A DNA stretch of 64,000 nt. It comes from Dehalococcoidia bacterium (lineage in GTDB: Bacteria > Chloroflexota > Dehalococcoidia > SZUA-161). The position numbers and the translations under genes are program-made. Positions within the stretch are counted from its first letter, which is position 1; every line of letters starts with the position of its first letter. The notes under the pieces are model-generated. The model did no database searches, was not told the DNA's origin, and saw only the letters and a list, made by a program, of their open reading frames with translations. The DNA lies in the NCBI GenBank assembly GCA_014874385.1, contig JACWAE010000109.1, positions 1 to 64,000 of the forward strand, written 5' to 3'. Positions 23,935-32,626 of the stretch are shown one piece after another.

Positions 23935-25287
23935 ATGAATGACATGCTCAGAAAATTAAACATTGAAGTCACGACCAGATGCAATCTAAATTGCAGCATG
24001 TGCGTAAGGAACGTCTGGAGAGAAGATTCCGGAGATATGAGCCTAGAGACTTATAGAGCTTTAGCAAAAGTGTTCCCTGAAATTGAGACAATCAATATGA
24101 TTGGCATTGGTGAGCCTCTACTCAACGATAAAATCTTCGAGATGATCCGCTTGGGAAAGGAGCACCTGCCCGAGAATGGAACCTTCAGTCTCACAACCAA
24201 CGGGACACTTATCGACAAGAGTATGGCGTCGAAGCTGGTATCCTCGGACCTCAATTATATCGTCGTGTCCATAGATGGTGCTTCCCCTGAGACTTTTGCC
24301 AAAATCAGGAAAGGTGCCAGGCTCCAGGACGTTCTGAACGGCATACGATTCTTGAACCAAACCAAGAAAGAAATCAACAGTCAGACACCTGTGATCGGAC
24401 TTGAATTCGTAGCCATGAAGAGGAACATTGAGGAACTGCCACAACTTGTCGAGCTTGCTGCTGAGCACGGCATCAGCTTCATCATCGTTTCCAACCTGCT
24501 GCCTCACACCGAGGAAATGAAGAATGAGATTCTCTACGATTTCAATTCCGATGAGGCCATCGAACTGTTCGAGGAGGCAAAAGCCGAAGCCAAACGGCGA
24601 GGCATCACACTTGCGTTCGATTCGTTGGATGTCGAAAACTATGCCAACGCCCTTTTCGGGGTGCCACCACTAAAGGATAAGCTTCGCTCCGGGAAGCCGA
24701 CGTGGAACAATGTGCGTGGCTATGATAAAGAAATGGGGCAGAAGTTTGAGTTACTCGATGAAACAGTTGCCAAGGCGCGGGAACGGAATGTGTGCATGAG
24801 TTTCAAGAACCTGATCCCTGGAGACGGGAGCCATATCGCCCACATTCAGGAATTATTTGCAAAAGCTGCTGCAAGGGCTGCACAGTTTCAAATAGACCTT
24901 GAACTGCCACCCCTGATTCCAAGGGCGCGGCGCGAATGTGGTTTCGTCAGGGACAGGATTGCTTTCATTAGTTGGGATGGGTTTGTAAGACCATGTCACA
25001 ATCTTTACCACTCGTATATGTGTTATGTAAACGGTCGAGAAAAAAGTATAAATGCCGTTAGTTTTGGGAATGTGAACGAGCGTGATCTCCGGGATATATG
25101 GAACTCGAGGGAATACCGCAGTTTTCGCAGACAGGTTGATAAATTTGATTTCGCCCCGTGTGGAGATTGTCCCCACGCCGAGGCCTGTTTTGCACTGCTT
25201 GCACCAGTTTTTCGTAAAGATTGCTATGAATATACTTTGCCATGCGGGGATTGCCCCTGGGCTAGAGGTGTTCTCCAATGCATGTAG
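23935..25287 (+). CDS. Radical SAM/SPASM protein, resembling tungsten-cofactor oxidoreductase maturases
   Basis: A 450-residue radical SAM enzyme. The 4Fe-4S motif is TTRCNLNCSMC at about residues 13-23 (CxxxCxxC), followed by GEP (GIGEPLLND) and SIDGASPETF. A C-terminal SPASM-like region has CGFVRDRIAFISWDGFVRPC, then CGDCPHAEAC, DCYEYTLPCGDCPW and a final QCM. The overall form resembles radical SAM maturases that accompany tungsten aldehyde ferredoxin oxidoreductases, but no such oxidoreductase or MoaD-like protein is next to it. It is followed by a DUF1638 gene. Confidence 0.8.
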   Translation: MNDMLRKLNIEVTTRCNLNCSMCVRNVWREDSGDMSLETYRALAKVFPEIETINMIGIGEPLLNDKIFEMIRLGKEHLPENGTFSLTTNGTLIDKSMASKLVSSDLNYIVVSIDGASPETFAKIRKGARLQDVLNGIRFLNQTKKEINSQTPVIGLEFVAMKRNIEELPQLVELAAEHGISFIIVSNLLPHTEEMKNEILYDFNSDEAIELFEEAKAEAKRRGITLAFDSLDVENYANALFGVPPLKDKLRSGKPTWNNVRGYDKEMGQKFELLDETVAKARERNVCMSFKNLIPGDGSHIAHIQELFAKAAARAAQFQIDLELPPLIPRARRECGFVRDRIAFISWDGFVRPCHNLYHSYMCYVNGREKSINAVSFGNVNERDLRDIWNSREYRSFRRQVDKFDFAPCGDCPHAEACFALLAPVFRKDCYEYTLPCGDCPWARGVLQCM

Positions 25288-25390
25288 CGTCACGCATCTG
25301 CGGCAGGGTACTCCAGGCAGCGAGATTCACGGGCAGGAGTTGGAAGCGGTGGTTATAACCGTCATTGCTGCTAAGGTATGAGGTGAGGCG

Positions 25391-26026
25391 GTGAACAGAG
25401 GTTCATCTTTTCGAGGTTATGCGATAGTGTCTTGCGGAACGCTGAGTCTGGAAATCAATTACCTACAGAGAACAGGCTTTCTGGATGCCAGTAAGGTTTT
25501 ATATACGAAACCAGGCCGTCACGAAATTCCGCGCGAACTCGAAAAGCAGTTGGTCAAGCAGATAGGCAATGCTAGGAAATACGCTGAGAAGGTCATCGTG
25601 GTGTATGGAGGCAAGTTCTGCTACATCAATGCTGATGATCCATACAGGACGATAGATAGGATAATCGAGGAACAGGGTCAGGGAATCTCCAGGATCAAAG
25701 CCTCGCATTGTGTGGACATGCTAGCCAGTATTGAGGAAAGGGAGAGAATAAGCGAGGGCAAAGATGTCTACTGGCTCACTCCGGGGTGGCTGAAGTACCG
25801 AAGATATGTATTTCAGGACTGGGATAAGGGTCTCGCCAACGAGAACTTCCCTAAACACACGGGAGGAGCTCTCCTGCTTGATGGCATAGGCTTCTGGGAC
25901 GAATATGAGCAAAATTATCCTGAGGAAATCCTGGACTTCTCTGACTGGATGGGAATTCCACTGAACCCCTGTAGAGTAACCTTGGACCGGCTAAAAGGTC
26001 TGCTGGTGGATCTTATAAAGGATTGA
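25391..26026 (+). CDS. DUF1638 protein
   Basis: A 211-residue DUF1638-type protein, with the N-terminal IVSCGTLSLEI, EIPRELEKQLV, VIVVYGGKFCYI and ISRIKASHCVDMLAS blocks. The conserved Cys and His residues in these blocks could bind metal or corrinoid. In other genomes the family often lies beside corrinoid or methyltransferase genes (family knowledge). GTG start with AGGTGAGG upstream. It probably shares a transcript with the radical SAM gene. Confidence 0.7.
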   Translation: MNRGSSFRGYAIVSCGTLSLEINYLQRTGFLDASKVLYTKPGRHEIPRELEKQLVKQIGNARKYAEKVIVVYGGKFCYINADDPYRTIDRIIEEQGQGISRIKASHCVDMLASIEERERISEGKDVYWLTPGWLKYRRYVFQDWDKGLANENFPKHTGGALLLDGIGFWDEYEQNYPEEILDFSDWMGIPLNPCRVTLDRLKGLLVDLIKD

Positions 26027-26306
26027 GCGAATTGAAGTGGCCAGAGCAGATGGCTTTAGAGGATTTGCCGTATTAGGTCTTTATGAGGCTTTTTAAGGAA
26101 GAGGCTTCCAGTCTAAAAGACAGCAAGCGCACAGAAGCTTAAAGTAATTTGGACTAATATTGTTAATATGTTCGAATGAACAGAACTCGCAGGGCACGGA
26201 TGTAATTAACAAGAACTGTAAGTATGTATACGGCCAGAACTGGGACTATGAGAGAGACCGAAAGCGAAAAGACTTAGAGAACTAATGATAGCCAGGAGGT
26301 GTTGTA

Positions 26307-26504
26307 ATGAAACGCAACATGGGAAATACAGACCGAGCTGTTAGAGCTATTATCGGGATAGTGATGATGGCAGTAGGGTTCAGCGTTCTGGGTGGAGCCG
26401 CTGCTATCGCCGTAGGTGTTATTGGAGCAGTTCTTTTCGCTACGAGCTTGGTAGCGTGGTGTCCCTTATATGTTCCCTTTCGGTTTAGCACCAAGAAAGC
26501 ATAG
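26307..26504 (+). CDS. DUF2892 (YgaP-like) small membrane protein
   Basis: A 65-residue protein beginning MKRNMGNTDRAVRAIIGI with two membrane segments (about 13-30 and 33-50) and a CPLY motif. This is typical of DUF2892 inner-membrane proteins, some of which are fused to rhodanese domains and linked to sulfur. GGAGGTG precedes the ATG. A 280-bp gap upstream shows nothing recognisable. Confidence 0.85.
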   Translation: MKRNMGNTDRAVRAIIGIVMMAVGFSVLGGAAAIAVGVIGAVLFATSLVAWCPLYVPFRFSTKKA

Positions 26505-26614
26505 CAGGTTTTGGGGCAAGAGATACTTCCGGGTGAAAGCCTAATTGCCCGAAATCAAATAAATAGATAGATTTTGCTCGGACCGGCAGAGCGAAAACAT
26601 GTGGGAGGTGCATC

Positions 26615-27829
26615 ATGGAACCAGCGCTAGCCATGATTTTGGCCGGAGGATATGGGCGGAGGATGGGTATTCTCTGTCAGCATAGAGCCAAGCCAATTTT
26701 ACCCTTCGCTGGCAATAGCCGTGTCATAGATTGTACCCTGAGCAACTGCTTAAACTCCCAGGTCCAAGATATCGCTGTGGTGGCTGACTACCAGCGTTCT
26801 GCTGTGGCAATTTATCTCCGAAGCTGGTTCCTCGCGAACGGCACTTCTAGAAATATCAGTGTTCTTGAGCCAAGAGATAGTTCTTACCTAGGGACGGCTG
26901 ATGCGGTATATCAGAACCTTAAATACGTGGAAAATCACGGTGACGATACGATAATGGTACTGGCCGGAGACCATATATACAAAATGGACTACCGAAAAAT
27001 GCTTGCTTTTCATCAGCAGATGGGAGCGGATGTTACCGTTGGCGTAGTTCGGGTACCTACGGAAGAAGCGCACCGCTTTGGCATAGTTACCACGGATGGC
27101 AAAGCAATAGTGGACTTTGTGGAGAAGCCGGCAATGCCCCAAAGCAATCTGGTTTCTATGGGTATTTATGTCTTCAATAAACAGGTTCTGATGAAAAGGC
27201 TTATCGAGGATGCTGCATTACAGCACTCACCCCATGATTTCGGACATGCCATACTGCCGGGCATGGTGAACCGCGACAAGGTTTACGCCTACAACTTCGA
27301 TGGCTATTGGCGAGACATCGGCAACCCTGAAGCGTACTATGAAGCAAACATGGAACTTCTTCTGCCAGAGCTTCGCTTTAGCCTCGATGGTACGTGGCCT
27401 ATTCTTACCGAGACCAACTGTCTGCCACAACCGAGCAAGTTTCAACAGGGAAGCATAAAAAATAGTCTAGTGAGTCCCGGTTGCGTCATCAAAGGCCGGG
27501 TCGAGAATTCCATCATCTCATCCAATGTCTGGGTCGAGGAAAGAGCGGAAGTCAGAAACTCGATAGTTATGACGAATAGCTTCATTGGTTACCACAGCGT
27601 GGTTGACCATTGCATTCTGGACGAAGGCGTTGATATAGGCAAGTTCTGCTACTTAGGTTTAGGTGGTGCTGCTCCCTTGAGGAAAATGAGTGTGACAGTG
27701 GTAGGTGAAGGGGTGACAGTGCCGCCGTATACGGCTATTGGTTGCAACTGTAAGATAGTGCCAAACGTTGGGCCCGATGATTTCACGGACAAAGTAGTCT
27801 CGTCAAACAGCGTGCTTTCGCCTAGGTAG
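26615..27829 (+). CDS. glgC: Glucose-1-phosphate adenylyltransferase (ADP-glucose pyrophosphorylase)
   Basis: A 404-residue GlgC homologue. The nucleotidyltransferase domain begins AMILAGGYGRRMGILCQHRAKPILPF, with VLAGDHIYKMDY, FVEKPAMP and YWRDIGNPEAYYEANMELL. A left-handed beta-helix follows (about 290-404; VENSIISSNVWVEERAEVRNSIV repeats). It makes ADP-glucose from glucose-1-P and ATP for glycogen and for NDP-glucose-using TreT. GGGAGGTG precedes the ATG. No glgA is adjacent. Confidence 0.92.
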   Translation: MEPALAMILAGGYGRRMGILCQHRAKPILPFAGNSRVIDCTLSNCLNSQVQDIAVVADYQRSAVAIYLRSWFLANGTSRNISVLEPRDSSYLGTADAVYQNLKYVENHGDDTIMVLAGDHIYKMDYRKMLAFHQQMGADVTVGVVRVPTEEAHRFGIVTTDGKAIVDFVEKPAMPQSNLVSMGIYVFNKQVLMKRLIEDAALQHSPHDFGHAILPGMVNRDKVYAYNFDGYWRDIGNPEAYYEANMELLLPELRFSLDGTWPILTETNCLPQPSKFQQGSIKNSLVSPGCVIKGRVENSIISSNVWVEERAEVRNSIVMTNSFIGYHSVVDHCILDEGVDIGKFCYLGLGGAAPLRKMSVTVVGEGVTVPPYTAIGCNCKIVPNVGPDDFTDKVVSSNSVLSPR

Positions 27830-27862
27830 ATCGCCGAGCTATTAAGGAGCGAGGAGAAGGCG

Positions 27863-28159
27863 ATGAGTGCTTATCAAATAGATAGACTTTGCACGGACTG
27901 GCTGAGCGAAAACTACGGGGAGGAGTTCGCCTCGAAATATGCGCCATGCTCGCTGGTAATACCCATGTGGAATGATTCCGACCTCAACGATGGGCTGGAG
28001 ACATTAAGGCAGATATTATGCATAGCCTTCGGGCCGGACGAGTCTTTCGGAAGCACAGACTACCATGAGGCCAGGAGAAAGCTTGGGCTATGGGAGGATA
28101 GGTACAGGATTCCAGACGCCTTTATCAAGGCCTTCACGGGCATGGGAAGGCGAGAGTAA
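27863..28159 (+). CDS. Hypothetical protein after glgC
   Basis: A 98-residue acidic protein with a good AAGGAG...GGAGAAGG start region, 33 bases after glgC. It has several Trp and Tyr residues and no recognised motif. Co-transcription with glgC is likely; function unknown. Confidence 0.6.
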   Translation: MSAYQIDRLCTDWLSENYGEEFASKYAPCSLVIPMWNDSDLNDGLETLRQILCIAFGPDESFGSTDYHEARRKLGLWEDRYRIPDAFIKAFTGMGRRE

Positions 28160-28229
28160 AAGGCTGATGTATGTTTAAATAACAATTATTTGTTAAGGGT
28201 CTTTTAAATAGTTTACCGGGGTGATCGCG

Positions 28230-28547
28230 ATGGTTTCGAGTATCACAGGAAAAGAATTCGACAATGAGGTACTCAAATCCAGCCAGCCGGTGCTCGTATG
28301 CTTTACTGCCTCCCAGTGTGAGGTATGCTTCCCTGTGTGTCTGATAGTCAATGATCTGGTTGAAGAATACAATAAAAGGTTAAAGTTTGTAAGGATAGAT
28401 GCTGATGTAGAGCCAGAGTTGGTAGAGCGGTACAGAATCCTAGCCTTACCGTCTATCCTTCTTTTCAAAGATTCCAAACCTATATCGAAATTGATTGGCT
28501 TCCACTATAAGACGTCGATAAGGCGCTGGCTGGATAAGTATCTGTAA
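28230..28547 (+). CDS. Thioredoxin-like protein with CEVC centre
   Basis: A 105-residue thioredoxin fold: VLVCFTASQCEVC at the active site (C30 and C33), the cis-Pro region YRILALPSILLFKDSKPI, and the C-terminal helix. The usual W-C-G-P-C is replaced by Q-C-E-V-C with a further Cys three residues on, so its redox potential and partner probably differ from normal thioredoxin. The chosen ATG has GGGGTGAT upstream. It sits 62 bp before a canonical thioredoxin. Confidence 0.85.
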   Translation: MVSSITGKEFDNEVLKSSQPVLVCFTASQCEVCFPVCLIVNDLVEEYNKRLKFVRIDADVEPELVERYRILALPSILLFKDSKPISKLIGFHYKTSIRRWLDKYL

Positions 28548-28609
28548 ATCTTCATGGGAGATTTAATGTCTTCTTTACGGCAGTAATGATTAAACCAAGG
28601 AGAGCACAA

Positions 28610-28927
28610 ATGGTAAAGGACGTATCGGATCATGACTTCGAGGGTGAGGTGATTAAATCGGAAATACCGGTAGTTGTAGATTTCTGGGCACCTTGGTGCG
28701 GTCCTTGCCAAAGGCTTGCGCCTATAACAGAGAAACTTGCGGATGAGTATGCAAAAAAGGTCAAGTTCTGCAAGCTAAATGTAGATGAGAACGGTCAAAC
28801 TGCCACGAGATACCGGATAATGAGCATACCTTTATTATTGTTTTTCAAAGGCGGGCAAAAGGTAGATGAGAGCCTCGGTGCTGTCCCTGAGAATATGATT
28901 CGGCCCAAGGTCGAGGCACTGCTCTAG
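28610..28927 (+). CDS. trxA: Thioredoxin
   Basis: A 105-residue thioredoxin with VVDFWAPWCGPCQRLAP at the active site and MSIPLLLFFKGGQ as the cis-Pro loop. The ATG at 28610 has AAGGAGAG upstream; the alternative start 24 bases earlier lies before it. It should reduce protein disulfides. A TrxR-like flavoprotein lies 1.1 kb downstream but lacks the redox cysteines, so the electron donor is open. Confidence 0.93.
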   Translation: MVKDVSDHDFEGEVIKSEIPVVVDFWAPWCGPCQRLAPITEKLADEYAKKVKFCKLNVDENGQTATRYRIMSIPLLLFFKGGQKVDESLGAVPENMIRPKVEALL

Positions 28928-28966
28928 ACACGATGGACGGATTAGGATAAATCCGAGGACGTGAAC

Positions 28967-29263
28967 ATGGCCGCTTTTGAAGAGATAGACGAGGCTCGAA
29001 GGCTTCTGGGGCTGTCGGAAGCCGCAAGCATGACGGAGATGAAACGGGCCTACAGACGGATGGCTTTTCGATACCATCCCGACCGAGGTAAGGTGGGCGC
29101 GCAAAACGCCGACACAATGAAAAGGCTGAACCGGGCTTACAAACTGCTGACAGATTATTGTGCGCGTTACAGATATACCTTCCGGCGGGAAGATGTAGCC
29201 AGGGCGTATCCCAAGCAAGAACATATGAGAAGATATGCCCATGGGTGGTTCGATGGCCCTTAG
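28967..29263 (+). CDS. Short J-domain protein
   Basis: A 98-residue protein consisting of a J domain, with RRLLGLSEAASMTEMKRAYRRMAFRYHPDRG carrying the HPD tripeptide that stimulates DnaK ATPase, followed by a short basic tail. There is no Gly/Phe or zinc region. A second J-domain protein is at 36868. It probably directs DnaK to a particular client. Confidence 0.85.
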   Translation: MAAFEEIDEARRLLGLSEAASMTEMKRAYRRMAFRYHPDRGKVGAQNADTMKRLNRAYKLLTDYCARYRYTFRREDVARAYPKQEHMRRYAHGWFDGP

Positions 29264-29279
29264 GTCTGGAATGGTCTAA

Positions 29280-29438
29280 ATGAACACTCAAAGGGTCAGG
29301 GAGCTTGAGAGTAAGATAGCAGAGCTCAGGCGGCGCATACCGCCCCACTCGATTCCGCCGGCGATGCTCCAGGAACTTGAGGAGTTGGAGGAGGAGCTCG
29401 AGAGAGCGAGGCAGGCGATGGGAGGAGCTGATGCCTAA
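29280..29438 (+). CDS. Small coiled-coil protein (52 residues)
   Basis: An ATG at 29280 opens 52 codons rich in Glu, Arg and Leu, with a Pro break (RRIPPHSIPPAM) between two helices. This gives a helical hairpin. Its stop overlaps the start of the following ferredoxin gene by eight bases, which argues for real, coupled translation. No family recognised. Confidence 0.5.
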   Translation: MNTQRVRELESKIAELRRRIPPHSIPPAMLQELEELEEELERARQAMGGADA

Positions 29439-29640
29439 AAGGGTAGCCGTGGTGGACTATCAAAAGTGCAATCCTGCGGAATGTGACCATGGAATATGCC
29501 TTGCCGTGTTTGAGTGTGAGCACGGAAGTCTAGTGCAAGAAGACCCCTATGAAGCGCCCGAAATCAACCCGTCCAAATGGTGCCATGGGTGCGCTAAATG
29601 CGTTCAGGCATGTCCCTTAAAGGCAATATATATGCTATAA
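29431..29640 (+). CDS. Small RLI-type 4Fe-4S protein
   Basis: A 69-residue protein beginning MPKRVAVVDYQKCNPAECDH and ending with CHGCAKCVQACPLKAIY. The N-terminal block is very like the RNase-L-inhibitor (ABCE1) ferredoxin domain start, but here the protein is only the iron-sulfur module. GGAGGAG precedes the ATG. It overlaps the upstream 52-residue gene. It is probably an electron carrier. Confidence 0.75.
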   Translation: MPKRVAVVDYQKCNPAECDHGICLAVFECEHGSLVQEDPYEAPEINPSKWCHGCAKCVQACPLKAIYML

Positions 29641-29691
29641 GCCAGTTGCTTGGCAGCCGCCAATAGCTAATTAACGTCATAATGGAAGAAG

Positions 29692-29907
29692 GTGGGAGTG
29701 AAGAAGGAATTCACCTGCGAGGTATCTTGTCAGCTGTGTTCTTGGAGTACAGGCGTCACCATAACAGCGGAGGAAACTAACCTATTCGAAGAGATACTCA
29801 GCTTCCTGAGAGCGTGCTCAAAACAGCATTTGAAGCAGGGCTCTAAGGGTAAATTGCTCGTTGCCTGGGAGCCGCTGGAGGGACAGACACCGGAAATGCC
29901 AACTTGA
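29692..29907 (+). CDS. Small cysteine-containing protein, hypothetical
   Basis: A 71-residue protein with CEVSCQLCSWSTG near the N terminus, a possible small metal site. GTG at 29692 or 29698 may be the start, following GAAGAAGGTGG. No family recognised. It lies between two redox genes. Confidence 0.45.
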   Translation: MGVKKEFTCEVSCQLCSWSTGVTITAEETNLFEEILSFLRACSKQHLKQGSKGKLLVAWEPLEGQTPEMPT

Positions 29908-30036
29908 TGTTGATGACCCAAAAACAGAGGAGATACAAGCTTTTCGTTATATTTCCTGAGTATCACCTGGAGAGAGTTGCCTATCGGGGCAAGGCCGAGC
30001 GAAGTCTATCTTGGAGGTCGAATGGAAGGGGGCATT

Positions 30037-31062
30037 ATGGAAAAACGTGAAGTTATCATCATTGGGGCCGGGCCCGCAGGGCTTTCCGCTGCTATTTTTA
30101 CTCAGCCAGACGGCTGGAGTACGCTGGTGCTGGAGAGTGACTGGGTGGGTGGACAGGGTGCTATTGCGCACACTGTCAGCAACTATCCCGGCTATCTGCC
30201 GGGCGACGGGGCAATACTAATCGATAATCTGCGAAAACAGGTGACCTCACCTCCTCCCCAGGGGGTAGGGGCTGAACTGAGAAGTGAAAAGGTGCTAAAT
30301 TTTGGTGCTGAGAACCTCGTAGTGAAAACGAATATGAATGAGTATCAGGCTAAAACTATCATATTAGCCACAGGAAGCAATATGCAGAAGCTTGGCATAC
30401 CCGGTGAGGATAGGTTCCTCGGAAAGGGCGTATCTTACTATGCGAAGCTCGATACTGAGAAATTCAAGGACAGAAAAGTACTGGTAGTTGGTGGTGGCAA
30501 CACAACAGCTAAGAGTGCGCTGATGGCCAGGAGCACGGCTAAGGAGGTAATTCTAGCTCATCGTAGAGAGTCTCTGAGAGCGTATCCAGCTATGGTTAAG
30601 AGGCTGCAAAAGGAGGGCGTACAGGTCTTGTATAACACGGAGGTCAAAGAGTTGAAAGGCGGGGATATATTAGAGTATGCACTGCTAGTGAACAACAGGA
30701 CCGGGCAGGAGAGCGAGATAGCGATTGACTGGGTAATTGTGTGCGTGGGTACCGAACCTAACACCGAGCTGTCTCGTCAGGCAGGCATAGAGATGGTAGG
30801 GGACTTTGTCAAGACCAATGCACACATGATGACCAGCAAGTCTGGAGTGTTCGCTTGCGGGGAGATAACCGGCTGCGATCGGCACCTCGTTTCTGTAGCT
30901 GCCCAGGGGGCTGCAGCAGGCATGGCTGCCAGTGAGTATCTAGCGCTTGAGATGGTCAAAAAAGGTGAGATATTTGAGGGGGCTAAGAACGGTAAGTACG
31001 CTGACGAGTATTTGGCTATGCTTAAATCCAGCGAAGCTCGGTGGGTGATTACTATATTTTGA
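30037..31062 (+). CDS. Thioredoxin-reductase-like flavoprotein without the redox CxxC
   Basis: A 341-residue TrxB-family protein. FAD motif IIIGAGPAGLSAA, NADPH motif VVGGGNTTAKSA with HRRESLRA, and C-terminal FACGEITG are intact. At the place of the CATC disulfide it reads SYYAKLD (Y135 and L138 replace both Cys). It cannot reduce thioredoxin by the normal route. It may be a ferredoxin-NADP reductase of the TrxR-like type or serve another acceptor. GAAGGGGG precedes ATG 30037. Confidence 0.85.
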   Translation: MEKREVIIIGAGPAGLSAAIFTQPDGWSTLVLESDWVGGQGAIAHTVSNYPGYLPGDGAILIDNLRKQVTSPPPQGVGAELRSEKVLNFGAENLVVKTNMNEYQAKTIILATGSNMQKLGIPGEDRFLGKGVSYYAKLDTEKFKDRKVLVVGGGNTTAKSALMARSTAKEVILAHRRESLRAYPAMVKRLQKEGVQVLYNTEVKELKGGDILEYALLVNNRTGQESEIAIDWVIVCVGTEPNTELSRQAGIEMVGDFVKTNAHMMTSKSGVFACGEITGCDRHLVSVAAQGAAAGMAASEYLALEMVKKGEIFEGAKNGKYADEYLAMLKSSEARWVITIF

Positions 31063-31086
31063 ACCAGAGTGACGGGGGATGATAGG

Positions 31087-32418
31087 TTGAGAGTATGTAT
31101 AGTCGGCGGCGGCGGAGCTAGCAATGCCGCCAATGTAATTCGAGCACTGGATAAAGAAGCAACGATAGAAATATTTACCAACCGCGGTGAGATAGGGAAT
31201 CTGCCATGCGAAATGCCGTTTGTACTCTCCGGTACGCTCTCATCGTGGGAAAGTAGCGTTGCCTTTAAGGAGAGATTTTACAAGGAAAGAAATATAGAAG
31301 TTTATCTCAATACAGAAGTGACAGATATAGATACAAAGAGTAAGACGTTGATTGCAGGTGGCGAGAGTCATAGTTACGACAAGGCAATTTTAGATTTGGG
31401 AGCCGTTCCAGCAATTCCTCCGCTGCCTGGACTGGATGGCCGAAACGAATTCTTTTTAACCTCTGGCTTTAACCCCGCCAAATCATTTGAGGAAGCGATT
31501 TCAAAATACTCCACCGCGGCCATAATAGGAGTCGGACAGATTGGTTTGGAAGTAGCTGCCATACTGAAAGAAAGGGGTTACCGAGCGGTATATTTGGTGG
31601 GGAGGTCGGAGCACGTTATGCGTGCGTACTTGGACAGCGATATGGCTGGAATCATTCAGGACAAGATAAGGGAAAGGAATGTCGAGCTTATACTATCAGC
31701 CAGGGTGGTTGATATAAGGACTGAAGGAGAAAAGAAACACCTTTACCTGTCCGATAAAAAACTTGATGTTGACTTTGTTCTTTTTGCTGCCGGAGTAAAA
31801 CCTAATACTGAACTGGCGAGAAGGTCAGGTATCGAGGTCGGAACAACCGGAGCTATTGCCGTGAACAAATATCTTCAGACCAGCAAACCAGATATATATG
31901 CCATCGGGGATTGTATGGAGAACTGGGATATGTTAACAGGGAACAAAATAGTTTACCACACAGCTACCAATGCGGCTCGAACAGGACGGATAGCAGGCAG
32001 GAATCTGGTTCTCGGTAACGTGGTCCGTTATCAGGGTACAGTGATGCCTTTTATCACCGAGATATCAGGGTATGAAGTAGGTACGGTTGGCTTGACAGAG
32101 TCACGCGCGAGAGAGCACGGATTTGATGTCGTTTCCGGCATAACGACCACCTCAACACGACGCCGCCTATTCGGCGGCAAACCTATCCACATCAAGCTGG
32201 TTGCTGACCGCAAGACCAGGAACCTGATAGGGGCACAACTCATTGGCAAAGAGCTGATAGCTGGTAAAGTCGACAGGCTCGCAGTCGCCGCAGCGCAGCG
32301 AATTACTGTACATCGGTTGGCCTTAATTGACACATGTTACTCGCCGACTACAGGCGCAGGATATGAAGCGGTTACTATGGCGCTAGACGAGCTCCTGGAG
32401 AAGCTCGGCAACACTTAG
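31087..32418 (+). CDS. Class III pyridine nucleotide-disulfide oxidoreductase (CoA-disulfide reductase / NADH oxidase type)
   Basis: A 443-residue flavoprotein: FAD site RVCIVGGGGASNAA, redox Cys in NLPCEMPF, NADH site AAIIGVGQIGLEVAA, YAIGDCMENWD, and a C-terminal dimerisation domain. The single active Cys is that of CoADR, NADH oxidase and polysulfide-reductase relatives. The last fits the sulfur context of the island. TTG at 31087 is chosen because it directly precedes the FAD strand; GTG at 31069 is possible. Confidence 0.85.
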   Translation: MRVCIVGGGGASNAANVIRALDKEATIEIFTNRGEIGNLPCEMPFVLSGTLSSWESSVAFKERFYKERNIEVYLNTEVTDIDTKSKTLIAGGESHSYDKAILDLGAVPAIPPLPGLDGRNEFFLTSGFNPAKSFEEAISKYSTAAIIGVGQIGLEVAAILKERGYRAVYLVGRSEHVMRAYLDSDMAGIIQDKIRERNVELILSARVVDIRTEGEKKHLYLSDKKLDVDFVLFAAGVKPNTELARRSGIEVGTTGAIAVNKYLQTSKPDIYAIGDCMENWDMLTGNKIVYHTATNAARTGRIAGRNLVLGNVVRYQGTVMPFITEISGYEVGTVGLTESRAREHGFDVVSGITTTSTRRRLFGGKPIHIKLVADRKTRNLIGAQLIGKELIAGKVDRLAVAAAQRITVHRLALIDTCYSPTTGAGYEAVTMALDELLEKLGNT

Positions 32419-32626
32419 CGTTTATAGGGAACAGGCAATACACAGACCTCTATAAATAGAGATAGATAGTAACTACGGGAACCCCTGCAATGAAAGAGTC
32501 GCTCTTATCTTACAGGAGTCATACACAGACAGAAGATGTCTGATTCATTTTCTTAATCTGTCGATACCAATGGTGAAGCAGGTAGCATATTCGTTTTATT
32601 AAAACTAGTAAGAAGAGGAAAGTGGC

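Noticed and set aside
30037-31062. Calling this gene trxB
   Set aside because: Both active-site Cys are absent, so it cannot be a normal thioredoxin reductase.
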